In this document: positions 26,641 through 35,086 of the stretch, piece by piece
Position numbering within the stretch: the first letter of the stretch is position 1
Layout: each line of letters starts with the position of its first letter
NCBI RefSeq assembly: GCF_000517105.1
Contig: NZ_KI912151.1
Location: forward strand, 644,460 to 708,459
DNA: 64,000 nucleotides
Direction of reading: 5' to 3'
DNA from: Fischerella sp. PCC 9605
GTDB lineage: Bacteria > Cyanobacteriota > Cyanobacteriia > Cyanobacteriales > Nostocaceae
Notes under the pieces: model-generated
The model's database searches: none
What the model was told of the DNA's origin: nothing
The model's input: only the letters and a program-made list of their open reading frames with translations
Position numbers and translations under genes: made by a program

Positions 26641-28416
26641 ATGTCTAATATCTTGTGGAAATCCTTAGTGGTAAGTCCAGCAGTTTTAGGAGCCACGCTG
26701 TTGGTTTCAACGACGGCGATCGCCGCTCCTGCTAGTACCGCCTCTGAAGCGATAAAGGCAGACTTATCAGCAGCTGAACAACAAGGCACTTCTGCACAGA
26801 CAGCATTTACAGCTTCTGGTATCGAAGTTCCTCAACAGCCAGAAATTGTGGCTCAAGCGCAACCACAAACTGAAGTTAACGTCCTAGAACAAGTTAACCG
26901 CTATAGCAGCGAAGGGAAAACAGCTAATAACACTCAGTCCCAAGTGACATCGGTTTCCCAGTTCTCCGACGTACAGCCAACTGACTGGGCATTCCAAGCA
27001 TTACAGTCTCTGGTTGAGCGCTACGGTTGTATTGCAGGTTATCCGAACGGTACCTATCGCGGAAACCGTCCTATGACCCGTTATGAATTTGCCGCAGGTT
27101 TGAATGCCTGTTTAGATCGGGTCAATGAATTAATTGCTACAGCAACAGCTGAATTAGTCACCAAAGAAGATTTGGCTACCTTGCAGCGGTTGCAAGAAGA
27201 ATTTTCTGCGGAACTGGCAACCTTACGCGGTCGTGTAGACGCATTAGAAGCACGTACTGCCGAATTGGAAGCTAACCAATTTTCAACCACCACCAAGCTG
27301 GTTGGTGAAGCTATTTTTGCTCTCACTGACTCCTTCGGTAGTGATGATGATAACAATACCGTCTTCCAAAATAGAGTACGTTTAGACTTACAAACCAGCT
27401 TCACTGGTAAAGATGTTTTGCACACGCGTCTGGCGACTGGTAATGCACAAAGGTTAGACTTAGGAGTCCCGGGTAGTGCAGAGGGATTCCAAACCTTCAA
27501 TATTACTGGCGATCCCGATAACGAAAACAACGTATTTTTAGATTGGTTGGCGTACTACTTCCCCTTGGGTGATAATGCCCGAGTATACGTTTCAGCCACT
27601 GGTGGTATTTGGAGCGACATCGCATCTACCGTCAACCCTTACTTTGAGGACTTCGACGGTGGTAACGGCGCTCTATCTACCTTTGCTTCTGAAAACCCAA
27701 TTTTCCGGATTGGTGGTGGTGCTGGTGCAGCAGTTAACTTCGGTTTTGGTTCTGGCGGCAGTATCCTCAAACCAAGTTCTATCACTGTAGGTTACTTGGG
27801 ATCTGAAGCAAGCAATCCTGGTGGCGGTTCAGGTATCTTCGATGGTAACTATGCTGCTCTTGGACAGTTGAACTTTAATTTAGGCGATCGCCTGGCATTA
27901 GCTGCAACCTACGTCCACGGCTATCACGGTTCAGGTAGCGCTTTATTTGATGCAGGTGGAATCCAAGGCGCAAACGTTCCTGTAGTAGGTACTGCACAAG
28001 CTAACGGTTTGAGTGCTACAAATGCATCTTCAAGTAATTCCTACGGCTTGTCAGCAGCCTTTAGACCAACCGACAGATTATCAGTTAGCGGCTTTGTTTC
28101 TTACCATGATGTGAGCGGTTTTGGTTCCGATGATGACTTTGAAGCCTGGAGCTACGGTTTAGGAGTAGCCCTTCCAGACTTCGGTAAGAAAGGCAACGTT
28201 TTGGGCATCTTCGGTGGCGCTCAACCCTACTCTCTGAACAGAGTAGCTGGTGTGAGAGATAGTGATGTACCTTACCACATAGAAGGTTTCTACAAATATC
28301 AGGTCAGCGATAATATTTCCATCACTCCTGGTGTAATTTGGTTGACCGCTCCTGGTCAAAGTAGCGATAATGACGATGCAATTATCGGTACAGTCAGAAC
28401 AACCTTCACTTTCTAA
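26641..28416 (+). CDS. Iron-uptake/carbohydrate porin with SLH domain (OprB family)
   Basis: Outer-membrane porin of the cyanobacterial iron-uptake type. From ATG 26641 (591 residues) there is a signal peptide (LVVSPAVLGATLLVSTTAIA, then AP). An SLH domain anchoring to peptidoglycan follows (FSDVQPTDWAFQALQSLVER, YGCIAGYPNGTYRGNRPMTR, YEFAAGLNACLDRVNELI), then a coiled coil (LATLQRLQEEFSAELATLRG) and a beta-barrel ending in Phe (RTTFTF). An upstream in-frame ATG at 26542 would put 33 residues before the signal peptide, so I reject it. AGGA precedes the chosen start. Confidence 0.92.
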   Translation: MSNILWKSLVVSPAVLGATLLVSTTAIAAPASTASEAIKADLSAAEQQGTSAQTAFTASGIEVPQQPEIVAQAQPQTEVNVLEQVNRYSSEGKTANNTQSQVTSVSQFSDVQPTDWAFQALQSLVERYGCIAGYPNGTYRGNRPMTRYEFAAGLNACLDRVNELIATATAELVTKEDLATLQRLQEEFSAELATLRGRVDALEARTAELEANQFSTTTKLVGEAIFALTDSFGSDDDNNTVFQNRVRLDLQTSFTGKDVLHTRLATGNAQRLDLGVPGSAEGFQTFNITGDPDNENNVFLDWLAYYFPLGDNARVYVSATGGIWSDIASTVNPYFEDFDGGNGALSTFASENPIFRIGGGAGAAVNFGFGSGGSILKPSSITVGYLGSEASNPGGGSGIFDGNYAALGQLNFNLGDRLALAATYVHGYHGSGSALFDAGGIQGANVPVVGTAQANGLSATNASSSNSYGLSAAFRPTDRLSVSGFVSYHDVSGFGSDDDFEAWSYGLGVALPDFGKKGNVLGIFGGAQPYSLNRVAGVRDSDVPYHIEGFYKYQVSDNISITPGVIWLTAPGQSSDNDDAIIGTVRTTFTF

Positions 28417-28505
28417 ATAGTTGTTGATTGTTGGTAGTTGGTAGTTGTTTGTTATTTGTTCCAAACAACTACCAACAAATAACTGACAACACTATAAAAT
28501 CTTTT

Positions 28506-28529
28506 CCCCGCCATTGGGCGGGGATTTTT
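28506..28529 (+). terminator. Terminator downstream of the porin
   Basis: CCCCGCC-ATT-GGGCGGGG stem-loop followed by ATTTTTAT. It lies 90 bp after the porin stop, past a heptamer foldback repeat at 28420-28492. Confidence 0.85.
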
Positions 28530-28671
28530 ATGTTCGTATATGGAAAAATAACAAACCCCAGTGGAGAACCGGAGTATACTAAGAAGGTAGAGGGATCAAG
28601 GAAGAAGGAAAAAATATTTTCTTTTGCCTTTACCTTTTAACTTTTACCTTTTAGCTTTCACCTTACTGCCT

Positions 28672-29112
28672 GTGGAACTATCGTGTAAGTCAGAATACGC
28701 AATTCTTGCTTTATTAGAACTAGCAATTCATTACCAAAGCGGAGAACCGCTGCAAATTCGTCAGATAGCGGCACAACAAAACATCCCTGACCGTTATCTG
28801 GAACAGCTGCTAGCGACCTTAAGGCGTGGGGGTCTAGTCAAGAGCTTACGCGGGTCAAAAGGTGGATATCTTTTGGCACGAGAGCCTTGGAAAATCACGC
28901 TTTATGAAGTTTTAGGATGTGTGGAAGGCTTAGATAAGGTACAGACGTGTGAGGAAGACACTAGACCCAAAACCGTAGATGGTGGTGTTGTAGAAGAAAT
29001 TTGGCAAGAAGCACGTCAAGCAGCGAACTCCGTTTTCCAAAATTACACACTTGCCGATCTCTGTGAAAAACGAGATTCACGGCGGCAGTTGGATTTAATG
29101 TACTACATTTAG
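28672..29112 (+). CDS. Rrf2-family transcriptional regulator
   Basis: Winged-helix regulator of the Rrf2 family. LSCKSEYAILALLELAIHY is the family start, IRQIAAQQNIPDRYLEQLLA the recognition helix, and LRRGGLVKSLRGSKGGYLLA the wing. Only two cysteines occur in the effector region (about residues 84-94, GCVEGLDKVQTC), so an IscR-type three-Cys cluster is incomplete. The GTG at 28672 (146 residues) matches the family start; the frame upstream is repeat-like. The next gene on the same strand is cysteine synthase, so a CymR-like role in sulfur or cysteine control is an attractive inference. Confidence 0.87.
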   Translation: MELSCKSEYAILALLELAIHYQSGEPLQIRQIAAQQNIPDRYLEQLLATLRRGGLVKSLRGSKGGYLLAREPWKITLYEVLGCVEGLDKVQTCEEDTRPKTVDGGVVEEIWQEARQAANSVFQNYTLADLCEKRDSRRQLDLMYYI

Positions 29113-29195
29113 TTATTTGTTAGTAGTTAGTGGTTAGTAGCTAGTGGTCAACAACTAACTACTAACTACTAACTACTAACCATTGACTATTGACC
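29113..29195. repeat. Heptamer repeat between the Rrf2 gene and cysK
   Basis: TTAGTAGTTAGTGG words and, after GTCAAC, the complementary AACTACTAACTACTAAC arm. It ends just before the cysK ribosome site. Any operator of the regulator would have to be upstream or inside this array. Confidence 0.65.
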
Positions 29196-29214
29196 ATTGA
29201 CTAAGGACAAAAGA

Positions 29215-30156
29215 ATGCGAATTGCTCATAACATCACAGAACTCATCGGGCGTACTCCCTTGGTGCAACTCAACCGCATTCCCCAAGCGGAAGGTTGTGT
29301 AGCTCAGATTGTGGTGAAACTGGAAAGTATGAACCCAGCAGCATCGGTAAAAGACCGAATTGGCGTCAGCATGATTAACGCCGCTGAGGAAGAAGGGTTG
29401 ATTGTTCCTGGCAAAACAGTTTTAGTGGAACCTACCTCGGGAAATACGGGAATAGCCTTAGCAATGGTAGCGGCAGCTAAAGGATATCGGTTAATTTTAA
29501 CGATGCCAGAGACGATGAGTGCTGAGCGACGGGCAATGTTGCGGGCTTATGGTGCAGAACTGGAACTCACACCAGGAATCGAAGGCATGAGTGGTGCAAT
29601 TCGGCGGGCACAAGAGATTGTTGACAAAACGCCATATACGTATATGTTGCAACAGTTTCGTAACCCTGCCAATCCGGAAATTCACCGAAAGATGACAGCA
29701 GAGGAAATCTGGGAAGATACTGATGGCAAGGTAGATACGATCGTGGCAGGAGTCGGTACTGGTGGCACTATTACTGGTGTTGCAGAGGTAATTAAAGCAC
29801 GCAAACCGAGCTTTAAGGCGATCGCAGTAGAACCAGCCAATAGTCCAGTTTTATCAGGAGGAAGACCCGGGCCACACAAAATCCAAGGAATTGGCGCTGG
29901 GTTTGTTCCGCAAGTGCTAAAAGTAGGATTGATTGATGAAGTGATTACTGTTACCGATGAAGAAGCGATCGCTTACGGTCGGCGTTTGGCACGAGAAGAA
30001 GGTTTACTCTCTGGAATTTCCAGTGGTGCTGCTTTGTGTGCTGCAATTCGTGTTGCCCAACGTCCAGAAAACGAAGGTCATTTGATTGTGATGATTCAGC
30101 CCAGTTTTGGAGAACGGTACTTAAGTACGCCCTTATTCCAAGACTTGGAGACATGA
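29215..30156 (+). CDS. cysK: Cysteine synthase (O-acetylserine sulfhydrylase A)
   Basis: PLP enzyme making cysteine from O-acetylserine and sulfide. [15 protein letters not shown] opens the protein. The PLP lysine is in [11 protein letters not shown], the substrate loop is [10 protein letters not shown], the phosphate-binding loop is [11 protein letters not shown], and GISSGAAL is near the end. ATG 29215 has AAGGA with a 7-nt spacer. 313 residues, normal. It follows the Rrf2 regulator; a serine acetyltransferase gene (cysE/nifP) lies in the nif segment 25 kb away. Confidence 0.95.
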   Translation: MRIAHNITELIGRTPLVQLNRIPQAEGCVAQIVVKLESMNPAASVKDRIGVSMINAAEEEGLIVPGKTVLVEPTSGNTGIALAMVAAAKGYRLILTMPETMSAERRAMLRAYGAELELTPGIEGMSGAIRRAQEIVDKTPYTYMLQQFRNPANPEIHRKMTAEEIWEDTDGKVDTIVAGVGTGGTITGVAEVIKARKPSFKAIAVEPANSPVLSGGRPGPHKIQGIGAGFVPQVLKVGLIDEVITVTDEEAIAYGRRLAREEGLLSGISSGAALCAAIRVAQRPENEGHLIVMIQPSFGERYLSTPLFQDLET

Positions 30157-30305
30157 GTTGAACAAGGCTAATACTTGGAGGCAAAAGACACCAGCAATAT
30201 TTGAGCAATCCTAAAATCAAAATTATGCTTGTTGAGCATGGTGAGTGATAGATAATGCATTTTGGAATGGTAGCAGTTAGCATCAGCTAACGGTACATTG
30301 AAATA

Positions 30306-31007
30306 ATGGTAGATACTAACCACTACGAAACTCTCAAAGTAAGTCCAACTGCCAGCCAAGCGGAAATTAAGCAAGCATATCGCCGCTTGGCGAAGCAATA
30401 TCATCCTGACAGCAATCAAGAAACGGCTGATGCTGAGCAGATTATCCGTATTAATGCTGCCTATGAAGTCTTAGGCGATGCTGAAAGACGCCAAAGTTAC
30501 GATCGACGACTCCACAACCACCGCACCCAAAAATCTAACGGTAGTAGGCAGCAGCGTAGCACCGCTGCTGGGCAACAATACCAAGCAAAACGACAGGCAG
30601 GAAGAGATGTAGACGAACAAATTGAAGAATGGCTGCGTCTGGTTTATCAACCAGTAAATCGCTTGGTGTATGCCATTCTCAATTCTTTGAAAACACAAAT
30701 TGAGAAATTAGCCGCCGATCCTTTTGATGATGTACTGTTAGAGGAATTTCAGGATTACTTAGACACTTGTCGAGATAACCTCAAACAGGCACAAATTACT
30801 TTTCGTTCTCTGCCCAATCCCCCCAGCTTAGCAAGAGTAGCGGCTCACCTTTACTACTGTCTAAATCAAATTGGTGATGGACTAGACGAGTTAGAATATT
30901 TCCCCCTGAACTACGACGAAAGTTATTTGCACGCAGGTCAAGAAATGTTCCGTAATGCTAAGGGATTATACTGGGAGGCTCAAGATTCATTAGGTGCGTA
31001 TGCATAG
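30306..31007 (+). CDS. J-domain protein (DnaJ-like)
   Basis: 233 residues. The J domain is at residues 1-70 with the HPD motif ([10 protein letters not shown]) and the usual helix IV ([16 protein letters not shown]). There is no Gly/Phe region and no zinc finger. The remaining ~150 residues are helical and unlike classical DnaJ, with an acidic C-terminus. It probably stimulates an Hsp70 for a specific client in the cytosol. Short Gly/Gln linker at about 75-95 ([12 protein letters not shown]) is GC-rich DNA. Confidence 0.85.
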   Translation: MVDTNHYETLKVSPTASQAEIKQAYRRLAKQYHPDSNQETADAEQIIRINAAYEVLGDAERRQSYDRRLHNHRTQKSNGSRQQRSTAAGQQYQAKRQAGRDVDEQIEEWLRLVYQPVNRLVYAILNSLKTQIEKLAADPFDDVLLEEFQDYLDTCRDNLKQAQITFRSLPNPPSLARVAAHLYYCLNQIGDGLDELEYFPLNYDESYLHAGQEMFRNAKGLYWEAQDSLGAYA

Positions 31008-31103
31008 GAATCGGCTGTTTTTAAGATACTGAGTTGATTAAGATATAACTGAACGAACGAAATTGCCCAACTCATCAAACTGTGATGTACGGAGACACGG
31101 TGC

Positions 31104-31577
31104 ATGACGAACATCAAAGATGAAAATTTACTGCTTCCAAATCTAGATTCCCTTGAGGATGTAACAGAATTAGAGCGTGAAAACGCGCTGCTGAGTGCAG
31201 AATTTTTACAGGGTTGGGTCAATCAAGACATAGAACAGATTATTTCAGTTATGGCACCTGATGGCGTGATTTATGACCTAGTTTTTCCCGAACCAGTAAA
31301 AGGTCATGAGGCAATCCGTCAATTTGCCCAGGAATTATTAAGTGTTGTTAGTAATATCAGCTACCAGATAGAAGAATGGGTAGTGATGGGCGATCGCGTT
31401 GCCCACCACGGTATATTTTCCGGAACTTTCACCGGTGATTTTATGGGAATGCCGACAACAGGCAAAAGTTTTTCTGTGCCGTATTCTGAGTTTGTTACTA
31501 TTAAGAACGGTAAAATCGTCTATCTCTGGGATCAGACAGATGGTTTGCAGCTAGTACAACAAGTAGGCGGTATGTAA
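31104..31577 (+). CDS. SnoaL-like/NTF2-fold protein
   Basis: 157 residues. The cone-shaped NTF2 fold is suggested by the alternating pattern: FLQGWVNQDIEQIISVMAPD, GVIYDLVFPEPVKGHEAIRQ, then VVMGDRVAHHGIFSGTFTGD and FVTIKNGKIVYLWDQTDGL. This fits the SnoaL-like polyketide cyclase/ester cyclase group. Specific substrate unknown. There is no biosynthetic cluster around it. Confidence 0.75.
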   Translation: MTNIKDENLLLPNLDSLEDVTELERENALLSAEFLQGWVNQDIEQIISVMAPDGVIYDLVFPEPVKGHEAIRQFAQELLSVVSNISYQIEEWVVMGDRVAHHGIFSGTFTGDFMGMPTTGKSFSVPYSEFVTIKNGKIVYLWDQTDGLQLVQQVGGM

Positions 31578-31672
31578 GTAGAAGGCAGCTATGCTGAAAT
31601 AGCGAAAGGAATTAGTTTCCCCTAGAAAGGGTAAAATATTAAGAAATATTAAATAAAGCTACCAGTGTACTC

Positions 31673-32545
31673 ATGCAATGCATTGTAAATCGCCGCGCTC
31701 GGTTTTCGGCAAGTCATCGATATTGGTTGCCAGAACTGAGTGAAGCCGAGAATGTTGAGAAATTTGGTGCTTGCTCCCGCTTTCCTGGGCATGGACATAA
31801 CTACGTCTTATTTGTCTCTCTTGTTGGAGAATTGGATAAATATGGCATGGTGCTGAACTTGTCTGATGTGAAACACGTAATTAAACGAGAAGTAACCAGC
31901 CAGCTAGACTTTTCCTATCTCAATGATGTGTGGACAGAATTTCAACAAACTCTGCCCACAACAGAAAATATTGCACGGGTGATCTGGCAGCGGCTAGCAC
32001 CCTATTTGCCTCTTGTCCGCGTGCAGCTATTTGAAAATCCTGAACTTTGGGCAGATTATATGGGAAACGGAATGGAAGCTTATCTCACCGTCAGCACTCA
32101 CTTTAGCGCCGCTCACAGGCTAGCGCATCCTGACCTTAGCGAACAAGAAAACTCTGAGATTTATGGTAAGTGCGCTCGTCCCAACGGTCACGGACACAAT
32201 TATCATCTAGAAGTGACAGTAAAAGGGGAAATCGACCCCCGCACTGGCATGATTGTAGATTTAGGTGCTTTAAACCAGGCGATAGAAGATTATGTAGTTG
32301 AACCGTTCGACCATACTTTTTTAAACAAAGACATTCCTTACTTTTGGCAAGTTGTTCCTACTGCCGAAAATATTGCACTTCACATTAGTAACTTATTGCG
32401 ATCGCCTATTCAGGAATTGGGAGCTAAGCTTTACAAAGTCAAATTAATTGAAAGTCCGAATAATTCTTGCGAAATTTACTGCACTGAGCCAATTTCCAAC
32501 TCTGTCAGTGTGGCAGAAAATCAACCGATTTTAGCACGTCTATAA
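31673..32545 (+). CDS. Tandem 6-pyruvoyl-tetrahydropterin synthase/QueD-family protein
   Basis: 290 residues with two PTPS domains. Domain 1 (about 1-140) has FSASHRYW and CSRFPGHGHNYVLFV. Domain 2 (about 141-280) has FSAAHRLAHP and CARPNGHGHNYHLEV. Each half retains the zinc histidines (HR.. and HGHNY) and the Cys of the CxxxxxHGH motif, so both may be active; later Glu motifs (NSLL/IESPNN) occur in domain 2. PTPS-type (C-x5-HGHNY) rather than the shorter QueD type. Pterin or queuosine precursor synthesis are both possible. Confidence 0.88.
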   Translation: MQCIVNRRARFSASHRYWLPELSEAENVEKFGACSRFPGHGHNYVLFVSLVGELDKYGMVLNLSDVKHVIKREVTSQLDFSYLNDVWTEFQQTLPTTENIARVIWQRLAPYLPLVRVQLFENPELWADYMGNGMEAYLTVSTHFSAAHRLAHPDLSEQENSEIYGKCARPNGHGHNYHLEVTVKGEIDPRTGMIVDLGALNQAIEDYVVEPFDHTFLNKDIPYFWQVVPTAENIALHISNLLRSPIQELGAKLYKVKLIESPNNSCEIYCTEPISNSVSVAENQPILARL

Positions 32546-32733
32546 CTGACAAAACGCAAAAAACTCACCGAACTCGAAGGGTGGAAGCCCCTCCCTTCAG
32601 GGATAAGGGCAAAGCATTTGTATGTATATCTTGACATCAAAACTGAATGTACTAGTACAAATGCTTTGCCCCTACCCAATGACCAATGACCTATGACGAC
32701 CCTCACGAGTTAACTTTATTTCGACATACTTAG

Positions 32734-34458
32734 CTAACTAAATTGTTGGGCGTAAAATCGAGCATAACGGCGGGAAAGCGCTAATAATTCTTCATGAGTT
32801 CCCGATTCCACAATCTGCCCTTTTTCCAGTACTAAAATCCGATCGCACCTTCTCACGGTACTGAGACGGTGAGCAATAATAAACACGGTTCGCCCTGACA
32901 TTAACCTTTCCAACGCCTCCTGCACCAAGGCTTCCGACTCCGAATCAAGGGCTGATGTCGCTTCATCTAGTATTAATATTCTCGGGTTAAGGAGAACAGC
33001 ACGGGCGATCGCTATTCTTTGCCGTTGTCCACCCGATAAATTTACCCCTCGTTCGCCTACCCAAGTATCGTAACTATCGGGCAGTTGGCTAATAAACTGA
33101 TGGGCATTAGCAATTATTGCGGCTTTCTCGACATCTGCCATGTCAAACTGATGTTGTCCAAAGGCGATGTTTTGAGCGATTGTCCCGGAAAACATGATGG
33201 TTTCTTGGGGAACAATACCAATTTGTCGGCGCAGACTGTTAAGTGTGACATCGCGAACATCAACGCCATCAATTAAGATTTGGCCATTTTGAGGATCGTA
33301 GAAACGGGGTAGAAGATTCACAAACGTAGTTTTACCAGCACCCGAAGCACCTACTAGGGCGATCGCTTCTCCTGGCATTGCCAACAAACTGATATTCTTT
33401 AGGACAGGTTCCCCAGGTTTATAGGCAAAAGACACATGGCGATATTCTACTTTGCCAGTGACTGGGGGGAGGGCGATCGCATCAGTTTTTTCTGTCACAG
33501 CAGGTTGAATAGCCAATAATTCAAAAACACGGTCAACAGACGCCTCACCCTGCTTAAACTCGTTGTAGTTGTTAGTGGTATGACTGACAGGGTCAATTAA
33601 CGAAGCTGCTGCGGCAAGGTAACTGAAAAACTCTCCTACTGTCAACTGTTTTTGGGCAATTAGCCAAGCACTGATTAACAGCAACAATAAAAAACTCACC
33701 GCCTGCAAAAATCCTATAATTGGAATTTGAATCGCTTTGAGTCTTTCGGCAGAGTATTTCGCCCTCAAAGTACGTTCTGCTTCGCGGCTGAACCTGGCAA
33801 TTTCGTAATCCTCTGCTGCAAAAGCTTGGACGATGCGGATACCGCTGAATACTTCTGTTAGTATTGCTGACAAGTCCGACACGCGATTTTGACTTTTGCG
33901 GGAGAATTTCTGCAAGCGTTCGCCAAACCAAGCAATTAACACACCCATCAGTGGCGCAACTATAACTGTGGCAAGTGTTAGCCGCCAATTTAGATAAATC
34001 ATGTAGATGGGAATGGCTACCAACTGCAAAGCACAGGGGATAAAGTCGTGAAAGAGTTTATGCACCACTTCCCCAACGCGATCGATATCTTCAGTGAGGC
34101 GGTAAGATAAATCACCTGCTTTTGCGGTTTCAAAATAGCTGAGATTCAGCTTTTGTAGATGGGAGTACACCTGCTTGCGGAGATTAAAAGCTACTCTCAG
34201 AGCAGCTTTGGCCATATAGATATCTTGCACTGATTGAAAAAAGCCTCTAGCAAGAAATACTCCTGCTAAAATGCCAATCTCTGTGGCGATCGCGGTTACA
34301 TTACCCGTGCCAAAAGCAGTTGTCAATTGCTTGACGAGCGTAAGTAGGGCTAATGTCGCCAGTACATATCCCAAGATGCCAATAAACCCTTTGGCAATGT
34401 TGTGCCACTGGGGCCGGATATACGGTAGAAGTTGCCAGTAATTAGACCGAGTTTTCAA
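32734..34458 (-). CDS. ABC exporter, fused permease-ATPase (MsbA/lipid A exporter-like)
   Basis: 574-residue half-transporter. The six-helix transmembrane domain occupies about 1-310, with the inner-leaflet-facing coupling helix in YFETAKAGDLSYRLTEDIDR. The ATPase domain has Walker A GASGAGKTT, Q-loop GIVPQETIMFSG, signature NLSGGQRQRIAIARA, Walker B ILILDEATSALD and the switch His in IIAHRLSTVR. All motifs are present. Likely exports a lipid, peptide or drug as a homodimer; the substrate is unknown. Confidence 0.92.
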   Translation of the reverse strand: MKTRSNYWQLLPYIRPQWHNIAKGFIGILGYVLATLALLTLVKQLTTAFGTGNVTAIATEIGILAGVFLARGFFQSVQDIYMAKAALRVAFNLRKQVYSHLQKLNLSYFETAKAGDLSYRLTEDIDRVGEVVHKLFHDFIPCALQLVAIPIYMIYLNWRLTLATVIVAPLMGVLIAWFGERLQKFSRKSQNRVSDLSAILTEVFSGIRIVQAFAAEDYEIARFSREAERTLRAKYSAERLKAIQIPIIGFLQAVSFLLLLLISAWLIAQKQLTVGEFFSYLAAAASLIDPVSHTTNNYNEFKQGEASVDRVFELLAIQPAVTEKTDAIALPPVTGKVEYRHVSFAYKPGEPVLKNISLLAMPGEAIALVGASGAGKTTFVNLLPRFYDPQNGQILIDGVDVRDVTLNSLRRQIGIVPQETIMFSGTIAQNIAFGQHQFDMADVEKAAIIANAHQFISQLPDSYDTWVGERGVNLSGGQRQRIAIARAVLLNPRILILDEATSALDSESEALVQEALERLMSGRTVFIIAHRLSTVRRCDRILVLEKGQIVESGTHEELLALSRRYARFYAQQFS

Positions 34459-34555
34459 GCTATAACGTCCACAACGAGGTTTTTCTTTGTTAGACGGTAT
34501 CAGCTTTTTTGTAGTTTCTCTCTAGTTGTTGTCATTACGAATGAGAGACTGTAAT

Positions 34556-34999
34556 CTAAGAGCCAACAGTATCATCTTTGTGGCTACCATTTTTCTCTCG
34601 TTTCATACTTTCTTCTAGTGCCTGAATTTGTTCTCGACGGGCTTCTAATTCCAAAGTACGACGTGCCAAATCTTGATTTTGCAAAGTTAAGTTTTGTCGC
34701 CACTGTTCAGCCCTTTCTGCTTCTTGGCGCAAAAAGTCTGGAGTAATGCCCGTAGCGAGATAGGTTTGGATCAGATTCAGTATCCAGTTGGTAGCTTCTT
34801 CTAGTTTTTCAATATCACCCGTGGGAGAAAGTTCGACTAAAACAAGCAACTTCTCGTTTAGAGTCTTGTTTTTTCCCAGAAGAAGAAAAGCCTCTTCTGG
34901 GATTGTCATCCACATATTTTCGGCTTCTTGACGTGCCAATAACCGCAATTGGAGCTGGTCTAAAAATTCGTTTTTATGTACTTGGGCTAGATATAGCAT
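34556..34999 (-). CDS. Helical hypothetical protein between valS and the ABC transporter
   Basis: 147 residues from ATG 34999. I prefer this start because the frame upstream is made of the AT-rich ATGAATGATGAATTATG repeat lying between 35000 and 35085. The N-terminus (MLYLAQVHKNEFLDQLQLRL) and middle (MWMTIPEEAFLLLGKNKTLN) are conserved-looking, and the C-terminus is a coiled coil rich in Arg, Glu and Gln. No family that I can name. Probably co-transcribed with valS upstream (88 bp gap). Confidence 0.65.
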   Translation of the reverse strand: MLYLAQVHKNEFLDQLQLRLLARQEAENMWMTIPEEAFLLLGKNKTLNEKLLVLVELSPTGDIEKLEEATNWILNLIQTYLATGITPDFLRQEAERAEQWRQNLTLQNQDLARRTLELEARREQIQALEESMKREKNGSHKDDTVGS

Positions 35000-35086
35000 G
35001 ACTTTGAATAAAATTATGAATGATGAATTATGAATGATGAAAATTTTCATAATTTATAATTCATCATTCATAATTCTTTTTTACAG

